The translations under genes were made by a program, and so were the position numbers. From Paenibacillus kyungheensis (GTDB lineage Bacteria; Bacillota; Bacilli; Paenibacillales; Paenibacillaceae): a stretch of 64,000 nucleotides of DNA. Below are positions 45,709 to 54,881 of this stretch, one piece after another. Position 1 is the stretch's first letter. Each line of letters begins with the position of its first letter. Under the pieces are notes generated by a model. That model was not told the DNA's origin, ran no database searches, and saw only the letters and a program-made list of their open reading frames with translations. Location: assembly GCF_028606985.1 (NCBI RefSeq), contig NZ_CP117416.1:4068001-4132000 (forward strand), given 5' to 3'.

Positions 45709-46917
45709 ATGAATCAAGCTACCAAGAAGTATGCAAACTACATTCCTATTCGAGAACTGGCAGCGATTGAAAGTCAGCTATCTCCTTTTACCGTTTATGA
45801 TGAAATGCGCGAACAGACCCCTGTTCGGTATGATGAAAATCGCAAATGTTGGGACGTTTTCCGTTATGAAGATGTTCAATATGTGCTTAAAAATCCAAAA
45901 TTATTCTCGTCTCAGCGTAATCGTGCCAATGAGAGTATGTTGACAACCGATCCACCCAAACACAAACAATTACGTGATCTAGTGAATCAAGCATTTACTC
46001 CGCGTGCGATAGAAGCGTTGGCTCCACGTATTCAAGAAATTGCCGATGATCTGCTTTCTTCTCATTTAGCCAAAGGAAAGATCCGTATGGTTTATGATCT
46101 CGCTACACCGCTTCCGGTTATCGTGATTGCTGAATTAATCGGTGTACCTACATCAGATCGTGATAAATTTAAAGAATGGTCAGATGTACAGGTAAAAGGC
46201 GCTAGAGATGATAGCGATGAAGCTTTCCAAGAATTAATGGCGGAAAAAGCTAAAAATCATGAAGAATTATCTAATTACTTCACTGCTATTATGGAGCAAC
46301 GTCGTGTACAACCGGAAGATGACCTGATCTCATTATTGTTAGCAGCAGAAATTGATGGTCAGAAATTAACAGATAAAGAAATCGTCGGCTTTTGTATTCT
46401 GTTGCTAGCAGCAGGTAATGAGACGACCACTAATCTGATAACGAATGGTGTTCGGATTCTGGCGGAACAACCTCAATTGCAAGAGCAATTACGTGAGCAT
46501 CCAGAAATGATCCAGACTGCTGTCGAAGAAACGTTGCGTTATTATCCACCAATTGTCGCTATTGGACGGGTAGCCAAAGAAACAGTTGAGCTAGGAGGGC
46601 AGACGATTCAAGCAGGAGATCAAGTCATCTCATGGGTCGGTTCAGCTAACCGAGATGAACAGAAATTTGCAGATGCAGATACATTTGTTCCTAATCGCAA
46701 GCCCAATCAACATATGGGATTCGGATTCGGAATTCACTTCTGTCTCGGCGCTCCGCTTGCTCGCTTAGAAGGTAGAGTCGTATTACAGACATTGTTAAAT
46801 CATATGGAACATATTCAACTGGTTCCTGATACGACATTGCAACCGATTCAAAGCGCTTTCGTATTTGGAGTAAAAGAATACCCGATTACATTCACACCAC
46901 GCAATATAAATGAATAG
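45709..46917 (+). CDS. Cytochrome P450
   Basis: 402-residue soluble bacterial P450. The I-helix oxygen-activation motif is AGNETTTN (about 235-242), the ExxR is EETLR, and the heme cysteine is in FGFGIHFCLGAPLARLE (about C345). It resembles the CYP107/CYP109 type. No ferredoxin or reductase gene is adjacent, so redox partners must be encoded elsewhere. AGGTGGAGG precedes ATG 45709. The substrate is unknown. Confidence 0.93.
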   Translation: MNQATKKYANYIPIRELAAIESQLSPFTVYDEMREQTPVRYDENRKCWDVFRYEDVQYVLKNPKLFSSQRNRANESMLTTDPPKHKQLRDLVNQAFTPRAIEALAPRIQEIADDLLSSHLAKGKIRMVYDLATPLPVIVIAELIGVPTSDRDKFKEWSDVQVKGARDDSDEAFQELMAEKAKNHEELSNYFTAIMEQRRVQPEDDLISLLLAAEIDGQKLTDKEIVGFCILLLAAGNETTTNLITNGVRILAEQPQLQEQLREHPEMIQTAVEETLRYYPPIVAIGRVAKETVELGGQTIQAGDQVISWVGSANRDEQKFADADTFVPNRKPNQHMGFGFGIHFCLGAPLARLEGRVVLQTLLNHMEHIQLVPDTTLQPIQSAFVFGVKEYPITFTPRNINE

Positions 46918-46934
46918 AAGCATTATATACGAAG

Positions 46935-46974
46935 AGCCACTTCATCGTCTACCTGACATGAAGTGGCTTTTTTT
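46935..46974 (+). terminator. Terminator after the P450 gene
   Basis: AGCCACTTCAT pairs with ATGAAGTGGCT, then a 7-T run. Confidence 0.85.
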
Positions 46975-47034
46975 GTTGTCATTACAAGCTTTTTTTGTTG
47001 TTACTGCAAGTATGTAACCGTTTCAAAGTAAAAC

Positions 47035-47064
47035 TTGCATACATGTAACTATGTAAGTTACAAT
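47035..47064 (+). promoter_or_regulatory. Promoter with embedded operator before the SnoaL-like gene
   Basis: TTGCAT (47035-47040), 18 bp, TACAAT (47059-47064). The spacer and -10 are filled by TGTAACT-ATGTA-AGTTACA (47044-47062), a perfect 7-5-7 inverted repeat of the size bound by MarR- or HxlR-type repressors. Occupancy would block polymerase. Confidence 0.55.
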
Positions 47065-47115
47065 CATTCCATCCATACAGGATACAAGATCATTTTATAC
47101 AAAGGAGTGTTATTC

Positions 47116-48087
47116 ATGATGAAGAAAACAAGTACATTGGCAATCAGTTTTACATTAGCATCTGCGCTTGCAGTTACAGGTGTTCAGGCGAGTCCACTTG
47201 CAGGATCAAAAGATAATACATGCACCTCTTCTCCTGTCAAAATATCTTCTACCAGTGCGACACCAACTAGCACGACAACAGCGAAGTCTACAGAAGCGCA
47301 ACTGGCTAAAAACAAAAAGCTGGTACTCAACATGTACAAAGATATTTTCAATGATCATGAATTGAACAAAGCTAGCTTGTATATCGTCTCAAATTATAAG
47401 CAACACAATCCGTTAGCTGCAGATGGTCGTCAAGCTTTCGTGAAATTTTTTGGATCTTATCTGAAGCAGAATCCAAATTATAAATCTGAAGTAAAACGCA
47501 TTATCGCTCAAAATGATCTAGTGGTTGTGCATAATTATGTGACCACAGGTGCAAAAGATCGTGGAAGCTCTGTAGTCGATATTTTCCGTATCAAAAACAA
47601 TAAAATCGTAGAGCACTGGGATGTTTTCCAACCGGTTCCTGAGAAATCAGCAAATACAAATACAATGTTCCCTGCTAAAGGTACACCTGTCGAAGTGACT
47701 CCTCTAAGCCCGAGTGAAGTTCAAGCAAATGCCAAAATGGTGCGAACATTCTACGATGATCTTTTTAACAAACACGATGTATCTGTGATTAACAAATATA
47801 TCGCAGAAGATTATATTCAACATAATCCTACCGTGCCTACAGGCAGAGAACCTTTAAATCAATTTGCTTCATTTTTACAATCTAACAAAAATAGCAGCAA
47901 CAAAATTATTCGTGTTATTGCAGAAGGTGATATAGTCGTTCTGCATAGCTGGAGCCGTATGGATAAAAATGATCGTGGTTCTGCAGTAGTCGATATTTTC
48001 AGAGTAGCTGATGGTAAAATTGTAGAACACTGGGATACTATACAAGCCGTTCCTGAGAAATCAGCTAACAAAAATACAATGTTTTAA
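47116..48087 (+). CDS. Exported protein with two tandem SnoaL-like domains
   Basis: About 323 residues. A signal peptide ends near VQASP and is followed by a Ser/Thr-rich linker. Two homologous SnoaL/NTF2-like domains follow: both run from NKKLVLNMYKDIFN or AKMVRTFYDDLFN, through a YxQHNP motif, to RGS(S/A)VVDIFR and IVEHWD, and end VPEKSANxNTMF. ATG 47116 (after AAAGGAG) is preferred over the TTG at 47035, which lies inside the promoter. Single-domain relatives include polyketide cyclases and ester-cyclase-like proteins; the role here is unknown. Confidence 0.85.
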   Translation: MMKKTSTLAISFTLASALAVTGVQASPLAGSKDNTCTSSPVKISSTSATPTSTTTAKSTEAQLAKNKKLVLNMYKDIFNDHELNKASLYIVSNYKQHNPLAADGRQAFVKFFGSYLKQNPNYKSEVKRIIAQNDLVVVHNYVTTGAKDRGSSVVDIFRIKNNKIVEHWDVFQPVPEKSANTNTMFPAKGTPVEVTPLSPSEVQANAKMVRTFYDDLFNKHDVSVINKYIAEDYIQHNPTVPTGREPLNQFASFLQSNKNSSNKIIRVIAEGDIVVLHSWSRMDKNDRGSAVVDIFRVADGKIVEHWDTIQAVPEKSANKNTMF

Positions 48088-48156
48088 GTTCGGTCTCATC
48101 TACAATCTAAATAAATAAATCTTCGCTTAGTTGACGAAGAATGATTGGGAACATAC

Positions 48157-48206
48157 AAAAGCCACTTCATGGACGCTGTAACTAGCAGCGTAACGAAGTG
48201 GCTTTT
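48157..48206 (+). terminator. Terminator after the SnoaL-like gene
   Basis: AAAAGCCACTTC pairs with GAAGTGGCTTTT; a second short stem (CGCTG/CAGCG) lies inside. No gene was found in the rest of 48088-48367. Confidence 0.75.
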
Positions 48207-48367
48207 GTGTGCTCTGATATATCATATATTTTCAATCAGATTGCTACATCCAATAAACGAATAATCATTAATAGGTACAGACTATAAATGAATAGGATAT
48301 AGATATTTGACGAAGAGTACATTCAGACGTAAATTGGTAACATCGAACTGGAAAGGATGAATACCAT

Positions 48368-49312
48368 TTGATCATGAATCTGTTACATACGTTATATCAA
48401 GTTTTTTTGCCGATCTCGCTACCTGTGATTGGTGGTATTCTGCTCAAGCGATTTCGCAATCTCGATAGTAAACCGATTGCTACGATGTCTCTGTATGTAT
48501 TAACACCAGCGATTGTGTTTAATACTTTATTGCATGCTGATATTTCGCTACAAGATATAGGCACTACTATTAGCTTTTCATTATTAAGTCTTGTGTTATT
48601 ATGGGCGATTGCGGTCGGGTTGAGTCGTATTTTACGATTGAATAAAGAAGAACAAGCCGGTCTAACACTTATCTCTACATTTACGAACTGTGTGAATTAT
48701 GGGCTACCGTTGGTATTACTAGCTTTTGGACAATTGGGATTAGATAAAGCTTCGGTCTATGTAATCGGGCAAATGATTATTGTAAATACTGTCGGTGTGT
48801 TTTTTGCAGCTCGTTCTCAATTTTCGGTAAAACAAGCAGGTATGGCTATTTTTCGATTACCTGCCATCTATGCGACCGTGATCGCTATTGTATTACGAGT
48901 AACTGATCTTTCATTGCCAACTGCACTTGATTCTGGATTTGCGATGTTAGCGGCGGCTTATTCACCAGTAGCGCTTGTTGTTCTAGGCACACAGATGATT
49001 ACGATGGGCACTACAAGCTCTACGACCCCTGCTGAACACACAATATCATCTAGCAACAGAGCATTCTGGGCAGGCATGAGTATTCGTCTCGTAGGCGCTC
49101 CGTTGCTGTCATGGGTATTGTTAACATTGTTGCATGTGGAAGGCATATTGTTTAGTGTATTGTTGATTCTTACATCGATGCCAACCGCAGTCAATGCTGT
49201 TATTCTTGCAGGACAATTCAATGCGGCTCCCCAGCTTGTCTCGCGTTGTATTCTTTGGACAACACTGGCTTCATTTATAGTGATGCCGGTATTGATCGTC
49301 TGGTTACAATAA
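48368..49312 (+). CDS. AEC-family (auxin efflux carrier-like) transporter
   Basis: 314 residues with about ten TM helices in two inverted halves. FLPISLPVIGGILLKRF at the N-terminus and TFTNCVNYGLPLVLLAFGQ in the fourth helix region are typical of the AEC/MleP group that carries organic anions. TTG 48368 lies 10 nt after AAAGGA and is a plausible start; ATG 48374 is the alternative. The substrate is unknown. Confidence 0.88.
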   Translation: MIMNLLHTLYQVFLPISLPVIGGILLKRFRNLDSKPIATMSLYVLTPAIVFNTLLHADISLQDIGTTISFSLLSLVLLWAIAVGLSRILRLNKEEQAGLTLISTFTNCVNYGLPLVLLAFGQLGLDKASVYVIGQMIIVNTVGVFFAARSQFSVKQAGMAIFRLPAIYATVIAIVLRVTDLSLPTALDSGFAMLAAAYSPVALVVLGTQMITMGTTSSTTPAEHTISSSNRAFWAGMSIRLVGAPLLSWVLLTLLHVEGILFSVLLILTSMPTAVNAVILAGQFNAAPQLVSRCILWTTLASFIVMPVLIVWLQ

Positions 49313-49406
49313 TCATCTCTTACAATCATGATCCGATGATTGTTATCGTAACTAGACATGTTCTGGTTTTCTTTATTTTTACAATGATCAATACAGTTAC
49401 TTATTA

Positions 49407-50024
49407 TTAATCGCAAAATACTGTTTTGTGCGGACTGCTGTTACTATCAAACATTTTCAATATTTGCTCCTGGGTATTACGTTCTACCGATAAAGGCGGT
49501 AATTCATGGGCAGCAAAAAAGCCGACTTCGGATGTCTCATCACCTACGGTTGCTTCTCCGCCAACTATCCGGCACAAAATAAAAAACTTATATACATGCC
49601 AGGGAGATGGTGGATGGTTATGGAAATTTTTATCCGCAACACCAAGCAGACGAACCGCTTCTACATCGAAGCCAGATTCTTCTTTTGTTTCTTTAACTGC
49701 AATCTGCTTGGGCGATAATCCTATATCTCCCCATCCACCCGGTAATGCCCATGCACCGTCTTGCTTTTCACGTACCATCAAGATTTTATCGTTTTGAAAA
49801 ACAACCGCGCGGATATCGACTTTGGGCGTTGCATACCCTGTCTCATTGGCAAAAAGCGCTTGCACTTTTTCCACTTCTACATCGGTGTACTGATGCATAA
49901 TCTCTACACTAAGTTCGCGTAACTGTTGGAAACGTTCAATATCATACATATCTTTAGAGTATTCTAGCCCTGCTTGACTGATCGCTTGAATCTGTTTCGC
50001 CCATTCTAGCCACTTTAATTGCAT
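49407..50024 (-). CDS. Nudix hydrolase with N-terminal extension
   Basis: 205 residues. An N-terminal helical extension (residues 1-65, NUDIX_N_2-like) precedes the Nudix domain (VDIRAVVFQNDKILMVREKQDG). The Nudix box GGWGDIGLSPKQIAVKETKEESGF keeps the metal-binding EE but has Leu where the first conserved Glu usually lies and Lys for the Arg. It may hydrolyse an ADP-ribose-like or other nucleoside diphosphate substrate. AAAGGAG precedes the start. Confidence 0.87.
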   Translation of the reverse strand: MQLKWLEWAKQIQAISQAGLEYSKDMYDIERFQQLRELSVEIMHQYTDVEVEKVQALFANETGYATPKVDIRAVVFQNDKILMVREKQDGAWALPGGWGDIGLSPKQIAVKETKEESGFDVEAVRLLGVADKNFHNHPPSPWHVYKFFILCRIVGGEATVGDETSEVGFFAAHELPPLSVERNTQEQILKMFDSNSSPHKTVFCD

Positions 50025-50064
50025 GATTCTAATCTCCTTTGATTACAAACGATCTGTACCCTCT

Positions 50065-50664
50065 TTATTCCAAAGCTTCTGCTTCAGACGGTAATAAATG
50101 TTGAGTACAGTTATATAATTCACAACTCCACACATGATCTTCATTACAGTGTACAACAGTCATCGACATATTTTCCAGTCCATGCCATTTCGGTTCATCT
50201 GCCAAAATCTGATTTAACACATGATTAAGTAACACGCCATGACTGACAATCAAAATGCGTTCATTTGGATAAAGACTCACTAATTCTTCCAGACAGCTCA
50301 CTCCACGTGCCGCTCCAGACTCAGGCGTTTCCAATCCAAGATCTTGATTTTTCCAGTCTTCTCCCCAGCGTTCGATACGGTCAGCTTGAGTCGTTCCCTC
50401 AATCAGACCTCCATCCAATTCACGTAGACGAGGATCAGAACTAATTTGCAAATCTCCACCTTCTGCTATCGCTTGCGCTGTCTGTTGTGCACGAATCAGA
50501 TCACTTGCATAAATGCGATCCCACGATTCGGTTTGGATTCGTTTGCCTAATTGATACGCTTGCTCCCAACCACCTTCATCTAGTGGAATATCTGAACTCC
50601 CCTGTGCTCTGCCTTCTTTATTCCAAATGGTACTACCATGTCTGATTAATCCAAATGTAGTCAT
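50065..50664 (-). CDS. Histidine phosphatase family protein
   Basis: About 199 residues, phosphoglycerate-mutase-like. The catalytic LIRHGSTIWNKEGRAQGSSDIPL at the N-terminus, ASDLIRAQQTAQAI, a Glu in RELDGGLIEG and the C-terminal VSHGVLLNHVL are all present. ATG 50664 follows GGAGGAATAATA; the frame is open to 50727. It may act on a sugar phosphate or alpha-ribazole phosphate; no cobalamin genes are nearby. Confidence 0.88.
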   Translation of the reverse strand: MTTFGLIRHGSTIWNKEGRAQGSSDIPLDEGGWEQAYQLGKRIQTESWDRIYASDLIRAQQTAQAIAEGGDLQISSDPRLRELDGGLIEGTTQADRIERWGEDWKNQDLGLETPESGAARGVSCLEELVSLYPNERILIVSHGVLLNHVLNQILADEPKWHGLENMSMTVVHCNEDHVWSCELYNCTQHLLPSEAEALE

Positions 50665-50997
50665 TATTATTCCTCCATTCACGTACTTACTTCTGTATGA
50701 TTTAGCATATCCTTCTGTATATATCAAATGGTACGATTATCAATTGTGATCTCTCTATTTTATCACTGTTAGGTGACAATTCGTAGGCTGATTTTAGATA
50801 CGATCCTGTCACATTTGATTCAAACCATTGATTTCATGTGTTATATATGGCAATATAACGTAGCGAACCAACGAGCGTTATCGTCCAGTATTTTAGCGAG
50901 TAAAAAGCATTTTTTAATAGAATTATGGTCGTGCTTGTCTATTCAAGCACTACATCATATTTGTTTTCCCGAATGTAGAAAGGGGTTCAATTTTATT

Positions 50998-51834
50998 ATG
51001 GCCAACACAGTGTTTCGCCTGATGACCGAGTTATCTTCACGCAAGTGGGTTTCACGGCTTACAGGAAGCTTCGCTAAATCACGGGCCAGCCGGACATTTA
51101 TCCCGAAATTTATCCAGGCATATCATATTCCAGCGGAAGAAGCAGAAAAAAACATACAAGATTATAATAGCCTTAATGAATTTTTCACACGTCGACTTCG
51201 TCCTGGAATGCGTCCGATTGATGCTGATCCAATGTCGCTTGTGAGTCCGGTCGATGCTGTGATTACAGCAATGGGGCCACTTCAGAACAATGTCATTCCA
51301 CAAGTAAAAGGTCAAGACTACTTACTGGAAGAACTACTTAATTATTCTCCACGTATGGAGACGTACAAAGATGGATATATGTTTGTGCTCTATTTAAGCC
51401 CTACTGATTATCATCGTATTCATTCACCTGTTACAGGTAGACAGACCGAGTCTGAACATATTCCAGGCAAAGTTTATCCTGTCAATGATAAAGGTATGAC
51501 CTTTATGCGTTCTGTACTCAGTCGTAATGAACGATTAATTACCTACATGTCTCATGATTGTGGCGAAGTGGCTGTCGTCAAAGTAGGTGCGCTCAATGTA
51601 AGCAGTATTCAATACGCTGATCCTGAACGTACATCATGGCAAAAAGGTGATGAGCTGGCTTATTTCGAATTTGGTTCTACAGTAGTTCTACTGGTGCAAC
51701 AAGGAACATTTATAGCCAATGAACAATTACACATTGGTAGTAAAGTTAAAATGGGAGAACGTCTGGGTACACTGGTCGATTTGCAAGCTACTCGCCCTTA
51801 TCGTCGTGTTGCTCCAGAAACGGTTCAATCTTAA
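50998..51834 (+). CDS. psd: Phosphatidylserine decarboxylase (proenzyme)
   Basis: About 278 residues. NSLNEFFTRRLRPGMRPID in the N-terminal part, SPVDAVITAMG and the C-terminal self-cleavage site FGST (about 225-228) are typical. Cleavage between Gly and Ser gives the beta chain and the pyruvoyl-bearing alpha chain. It makes phosphatidylethanolamine at the membrane. The frame is open from 50773, but ATG 50998, after AAAGGGG, fits the family start. No pssA gene is adjacent. Confidence 0.93.
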   Translation: MANTVFRLMTELSSRKWVSRLTGSFAKSRASRTFIPKFIQAYHIPAEEAEKNIQDYNSLNEFFTRRLRPGMRPIDADPMSLVSPVDAVITAMGPLQNNVIPQVKGQDYLLEELLNYSPRMETYKDGYMFVLYLSPTDYHRIHSPVTGRQTESEHIPGKVYPVNDKGMTFMRSVLSRNERLITYMSHDCGEVAVVKVGALNVSSIQYADPERTSWQKGDELAYFEFGSTVVLLVQQGTFIANEQLHIGSKVKMGERLGTLVDLQATRPYRRVAPETVQS

Positions 51835-51869
51835 TCATATACTTCTACATGGATGTAGAGATAAGAATA

Positions 51870-51919
51870 GAAAGACAGCCCTATTTGAAAGAATACTTTC
51901 AAGCAGGGCTGTCTTTCTA
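51870..51919. terminator. Strong bidirectional terminator after psd
   Basis: AGAAAGACAGCCCT pairs with AGGGCTGTCTTTCT with CTTTCAA/TTGAAAG inside; T-runs are possible on both strands. It can stop psd and the minus-strand 39-residue ORF. Confidence 0.8.
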
Positions 51920-52031
51920 TCATCTGATCAACCGGTAAAGGTTGAGATATGCTATATATAGTAGATTGCTGAATACACATTCAACAAGCCTTGTATAAGT
52001 TAAAAGAACGACCTAAGTATACACCTTGTGA

Positions 52032-52151
52032 TCAAAACCACGATTCAGTAAGAGTAGTGGACATTTTGAATCGACGCAGCCGATTACGAAAAATGTTTTT
52101 ACCTGCTGTAGATGAACCGCCTCTGTTACGAATCCGCTGTCTAAAACGCAT
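52032..52151 (-). CDS. Putative 39-residue arginine-rich small protein
   Basis: ATG 52151 is preceded 10 nt upstream by a perfect AAGGAGG (52162-52168). The 39 codons end at TGA 52032. The first 29 residues hold nine Arg and two Lys and include FRQRIRNRGGSST and RNRLRRF; the last nine are polar with one Glu and end SWF. It lies in an otherwise gene-free 480-bp stretch (51835-52312), and the psd terminator would also stop it. I do not recognise it. A nucleic-acid-binding, ribosome-associated or antimicrobial-like peptide is possible. Evidence is the ribosome site, composition and context only. Confidence 0.45.
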   Translation of the reverse strand: MRFRQRIRNRGGSSTAGKNIFRNRLRRFKMSTTLTESWF

Positions 52152-52312
52152 TTTCTGTAGACCTCCTTCCATTTACATTACGTTAACATGACAAGTATTA
52201 CCCGTTGACAATTATTGTGAAACAATCAGAAATCACGGGTATCCCTATCTTAAATCAAGCATAATGTAAAATGCAAAGTTTACAGAAATGTGTAGTTGAC
52301 CCTATATCCTAT

Positions 52313-53098
52313 TTATCTAATCTCAGACGGGCTTTTACCTGTATATTGCTTAAATTGACGACTGAAAAAGAAAATATCTCGATATCCCAGTGCATCTGCT
52401 ACTTCAGTTACATTCATGCCTGTATAGACTAGCAAATGTTCTGCTCGTTCGATCCGCATTTTGATAATATACGATTGCACCGATACACCGATTAACTCTT
52501 TGAATTTGATCGAAAAATAGCGTGGTGACAATCCGGCACGTGAAGCCAAATCTTCTACCCGATGAGCCAGACTGGGATGCTGACGAATATAGTTCGCAAT
52601 TTCCTGCACAACTTCGCTTAGCTGATTACTGACTTTACGCTCTACCGGTTCACGCTGATCTTCACGTAATAAATGAATCATCAACTGCTTCAAAATCAGC
52701 TTGGCTTCTTCTTCTGCGGCAAAAGCTTGTTCGAGAAATAATCGTACATACCGTACTAGCATATATTCAAAATCAATTCGCTCTTCTAATTTGCGATAAC
52801 GTACAGGAATCATTTGCGCCGGTTCAGCGATATCAAAATGAATATAAGTAAGCACCAGTGGTTTTTGCGGATTGTGTGTCGCTGTTGTCTCATCCCCCGG
52901 ATAGAACAAAAAACAACTGCCTTGACTGATCGGATAAGGCTCACCGTTTAAAATTAATTCTCCTTCACCGCTCCACACATAGAATAAATCATAATTGGGC
53001 ATCGGTTTTTCACGTTTGGGCCAACGCCATTCTGGTTCACAAAAAATTTTAGCAAAAGCTGGTTTCAGTATAAATGAAGAAGGTGACAAATTCAGCAT
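52313..53098 (-). CDS. AraC-family transcriptional regulator
   Basis: About 261 residues. An N-terminal cupin sensor (residues about 25-100, LFYVWSGEGELILNGEPYPI) is joined to a C-terminal AraC double helix-turn-helix (from about 160: VEDLASRAGLSPRYFSIKFKELIGVSV; VTEVADALGYRDIFFFSRQFKQYTGKSPSE). ATG 53098 lies 8 nt after AAGGAGG. Such proteins often control sugar use. No obvious target gene is next to it, since the flanking genes have other regulators. Confidence 0.92.
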   Translation of the reverse strand: MLNLSPSSFILKPAFAKIFCEPEWRWPKREKPMPNYDLFYVWSGEGELILNGEPYPISQGSCFLFYPGDETTATHNPQKPLVLTYIHFDIAEPAQMIPVRYRKLEERIDFEYMLVRYVRLFLEQAFAAEEEAKLILKQLMIHLLREDQREPVERKVSNQLSEVVQEIANYIRQHPSLAHRVEDLASRAGLSPRYFSIKFKELIGVSVQSYIIKMRIERAEHLLVYTGMNVTEVADALGYRDIFFFSRQFKQYTGKSPSEIR

Positions 53099-53198
53099 CA
53101 CTCAACCCTCCTTGATTTTTATTTTATCTATAGCTCTATTCAATCCTAACAACAGATGAGATAGCTTTTCTTTATATTGACCAAAAAGTCTGTAACCG

Positions 53199-54767
53199 TC
53201 AATCATTGTATTGCATACGATCCCATGATTCTCGCAGACGGCGAACACCTTCAATAATATGAGATTCAGGCAGATACGCGAAAATAAAACAAGCAGACGG
53301 TACGGTAGGCACAATCTGATACGTAGCAGCATCACGCCAGACTACACCATGACGATAAGCAGATTGCATCCACTGATTATACATAGCAGGTTGGTGTTTC
53401 CAGGTGGCATAAGCATGTAATCCGCAATCCGTTTGTTGCCAGTGAAATAGTTCATCCAGATTGTACTCATGAATCGCTTGTTGAAAAACATCATAACGTG
53501 AGCGATATAACCGATTCATACGACGCAAATGTCGTACATAATCACCACGAATCATAAATCGAGCTAATGCTCTTTGCTCTAATCTAGCAGGTGGCAATGG
53601 ATCATAGATACGCTTGGCAGCAGTAAGTGCTTGCGCCAGTACGGTCGGCAAGATCGCATAACCAAGACGCAGACTGCTGAACATACTTCTGGAAAAGGAG
53701 CCGACATAGATCACACAATTCGTATCATCTAAAGCTTTGAGCGGTTCGATTGGACGACCCGACCAGCGAAATTCACTATCATAATCATCTTCGATGATCC
53801 ATGCTCCACGAGATCTTGCCCATTGTAAAATATGTTGACGACGAGCCAGTGGTAATATGGATCCAGTCGGAAATTGACGACCCGGTGTGACAACTAACAA
53901 TTGAGCATGCCAATCTTCTGGAATAATGCCATGCTGATCTAGCGGAGCCGGTTCGATCTTCCCTCCACATGCCGTAATCGCACGCCGTATACCGGAGTAA
54001 CAGGGATTTTCCAAAATGACGGTATCTTGTTCATTGATTAACAATTGACACAATAAAGCAATCACTTCCATAGAACCGCTACACAATACCACTTGTTCTG
54101 GAGTAGCTGTAATTCCTCGTGTTCGCCCTACATGATGACAGATCGCTTCACGCAACCAGAGATCACCTTGAACTGTCGCTTTATTGGTATCAAGTGCTGA
54201 CTTTTGCACATCTTTACCTGCAGCAGACAGTGCACTTTTCCACGAAATCTGCGAACTGCCTTCTAATATAATTTCGCCCGATTGAAAAGAAATGATGTCA
54301 GGTGGTGCATCTGTAGAGTTCATTTGTTGATGTAGAGACTTCACTAGATGATGTTCATCATAAGTAGAATCTGGTGTATATGTGCGAGTCTCTATAATTT
54401 CCTGTTCAATCTGAACAATCCGTTGTCCCCATAGCGATAAAGGAGGCAAAGGTGCTGTCGTATTCGATATATGATCTGCTTGGATCGGAATATCGTTATC
54501 TGTATTCGATAAAAGAGATTGTTCAATCACAAAAGTTCCTTTACCTACAGCAGATTGAATATATCCTTCAGCCAGTAGCATGTCATACGCTTCCGATACA
54601 CTTCCACGTGATAATCCATACATCGTAGCTAGATCACGAGTAGAAGGTAGACGTGTTCCACTGGCTAGCGATCCATTTAGAATACCTTCTCGCAGTGCAT
54701 GGTATAACGCTACATATTTATGTTGATACTTCTGAATAGCACGCTGATACGCAATCGTAATATCCAT
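53199..54767 (-). CDS. MocR-family regulator (GntR helix-turn-helix plus aminotransferase domain)
   Basis: About 522 residues. The GntR wHTH at about 15-85 (LREGILNGSLASGTRLPSTRDLA; GLSRGSVSEAYDMLLAEGYI) is followed by an aminotransferase-like domain. The PLP-binding lysine position is unclear; the expected motif follows DDYDSEFRWSGRP and reads YVGSFSRSMFSSLRLGY, with Arg where PLP-Lys usually lies. That may mean loss of Schiff-base formation. ATG 54767 follows AAAGGAG. It is divergent from a PNPOx-like gene, a classic MocR target. Confidence 0.9.
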   Translation of the reverse strand: MDITIAYQRAIQKYQHKYVALYHALREGILNGSLASGTRLPSTRDLATMYGLSRGSVSEAYDMLLAEGYIQSAVGKGTFVIEQSLLSNTDNDIPIQADHISNTTAPLPPLSLWGQRIVQIEQEIIETRTYTPDSTYDEHHLVKSLHQQMNSTDAPPDIISFQSGEIILEGSSQISWKSALSAAGKDVQKSALDTNKATVQGDLWLREAICHHVGRTRGITATPEQVVLCSGSMEVIALLCQLLINEQDTVILENPCYSGIRRAITACGGKIEPAPLDQHGIIPEDWHAQLLVVTPGRQFPTGSILPLARRQHILQWARSRGAWIIEDDYDSEFRWSGRPIEPLKALDDTNCVIYVGSFSRSMFSSLRLGYAILPTVLAQALTAAKRIYDPLPPARLEQRALARFMIRGDYVRHLRRMNRLYRSRYDVFQQAIHEYNLDELFHWQQTDCGLHAYATWKHQPAMYNQWMQSAYRHGVVWRDAATYQIVPTVPSACFIFAYLPESHIIEGVRRLRESWDRMQYND

Positions 54768-54780
54768 CGTATTCTCCTTT

Positions 54781-54828
54781 ATTGGACTACTTGTTTTCAT
54801 GCAAATTGGCTCTTTTGACTAATCCAAT
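54781..54828. promoter_or_regulatory. Candidate MocR operator half-sites
   Basis: ATTGGACTA (54781-54789) and its inverted near-copy TAATCCAAT (54820-54828) flank a third ATTGG (54804-54808), all in the 114-bp divergent gap. They resemble the half-site type known for PdxR/MocR regulators. A TTGACT at 54815 lacks a convincing -10. Confidence 0.45.
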
Positions 54829-54881
54829 TGTAGCATATGCTGAAATGCATAGATGGTCAATACACAAAAGGAGAGATACAT

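Noticed and set aside
46998-47014. Catabolite-responsive element (TGTAACCGTTTCA)
   Set aside because: It is one base short of the cre consensus, so the conserved C/A positions do not align.
51991-52191. 66-codon plus-strand frame
   Set aside because: It has no ribosome site and is the shadow of the better-supported minus-strand 39-residue ORF.
53102-53335. 77-codon minus-strand frame between the AraC and MocR genes
   Set aside because: It overlaps the 3' end of the MocR gene in another frame and has no ribosome site.
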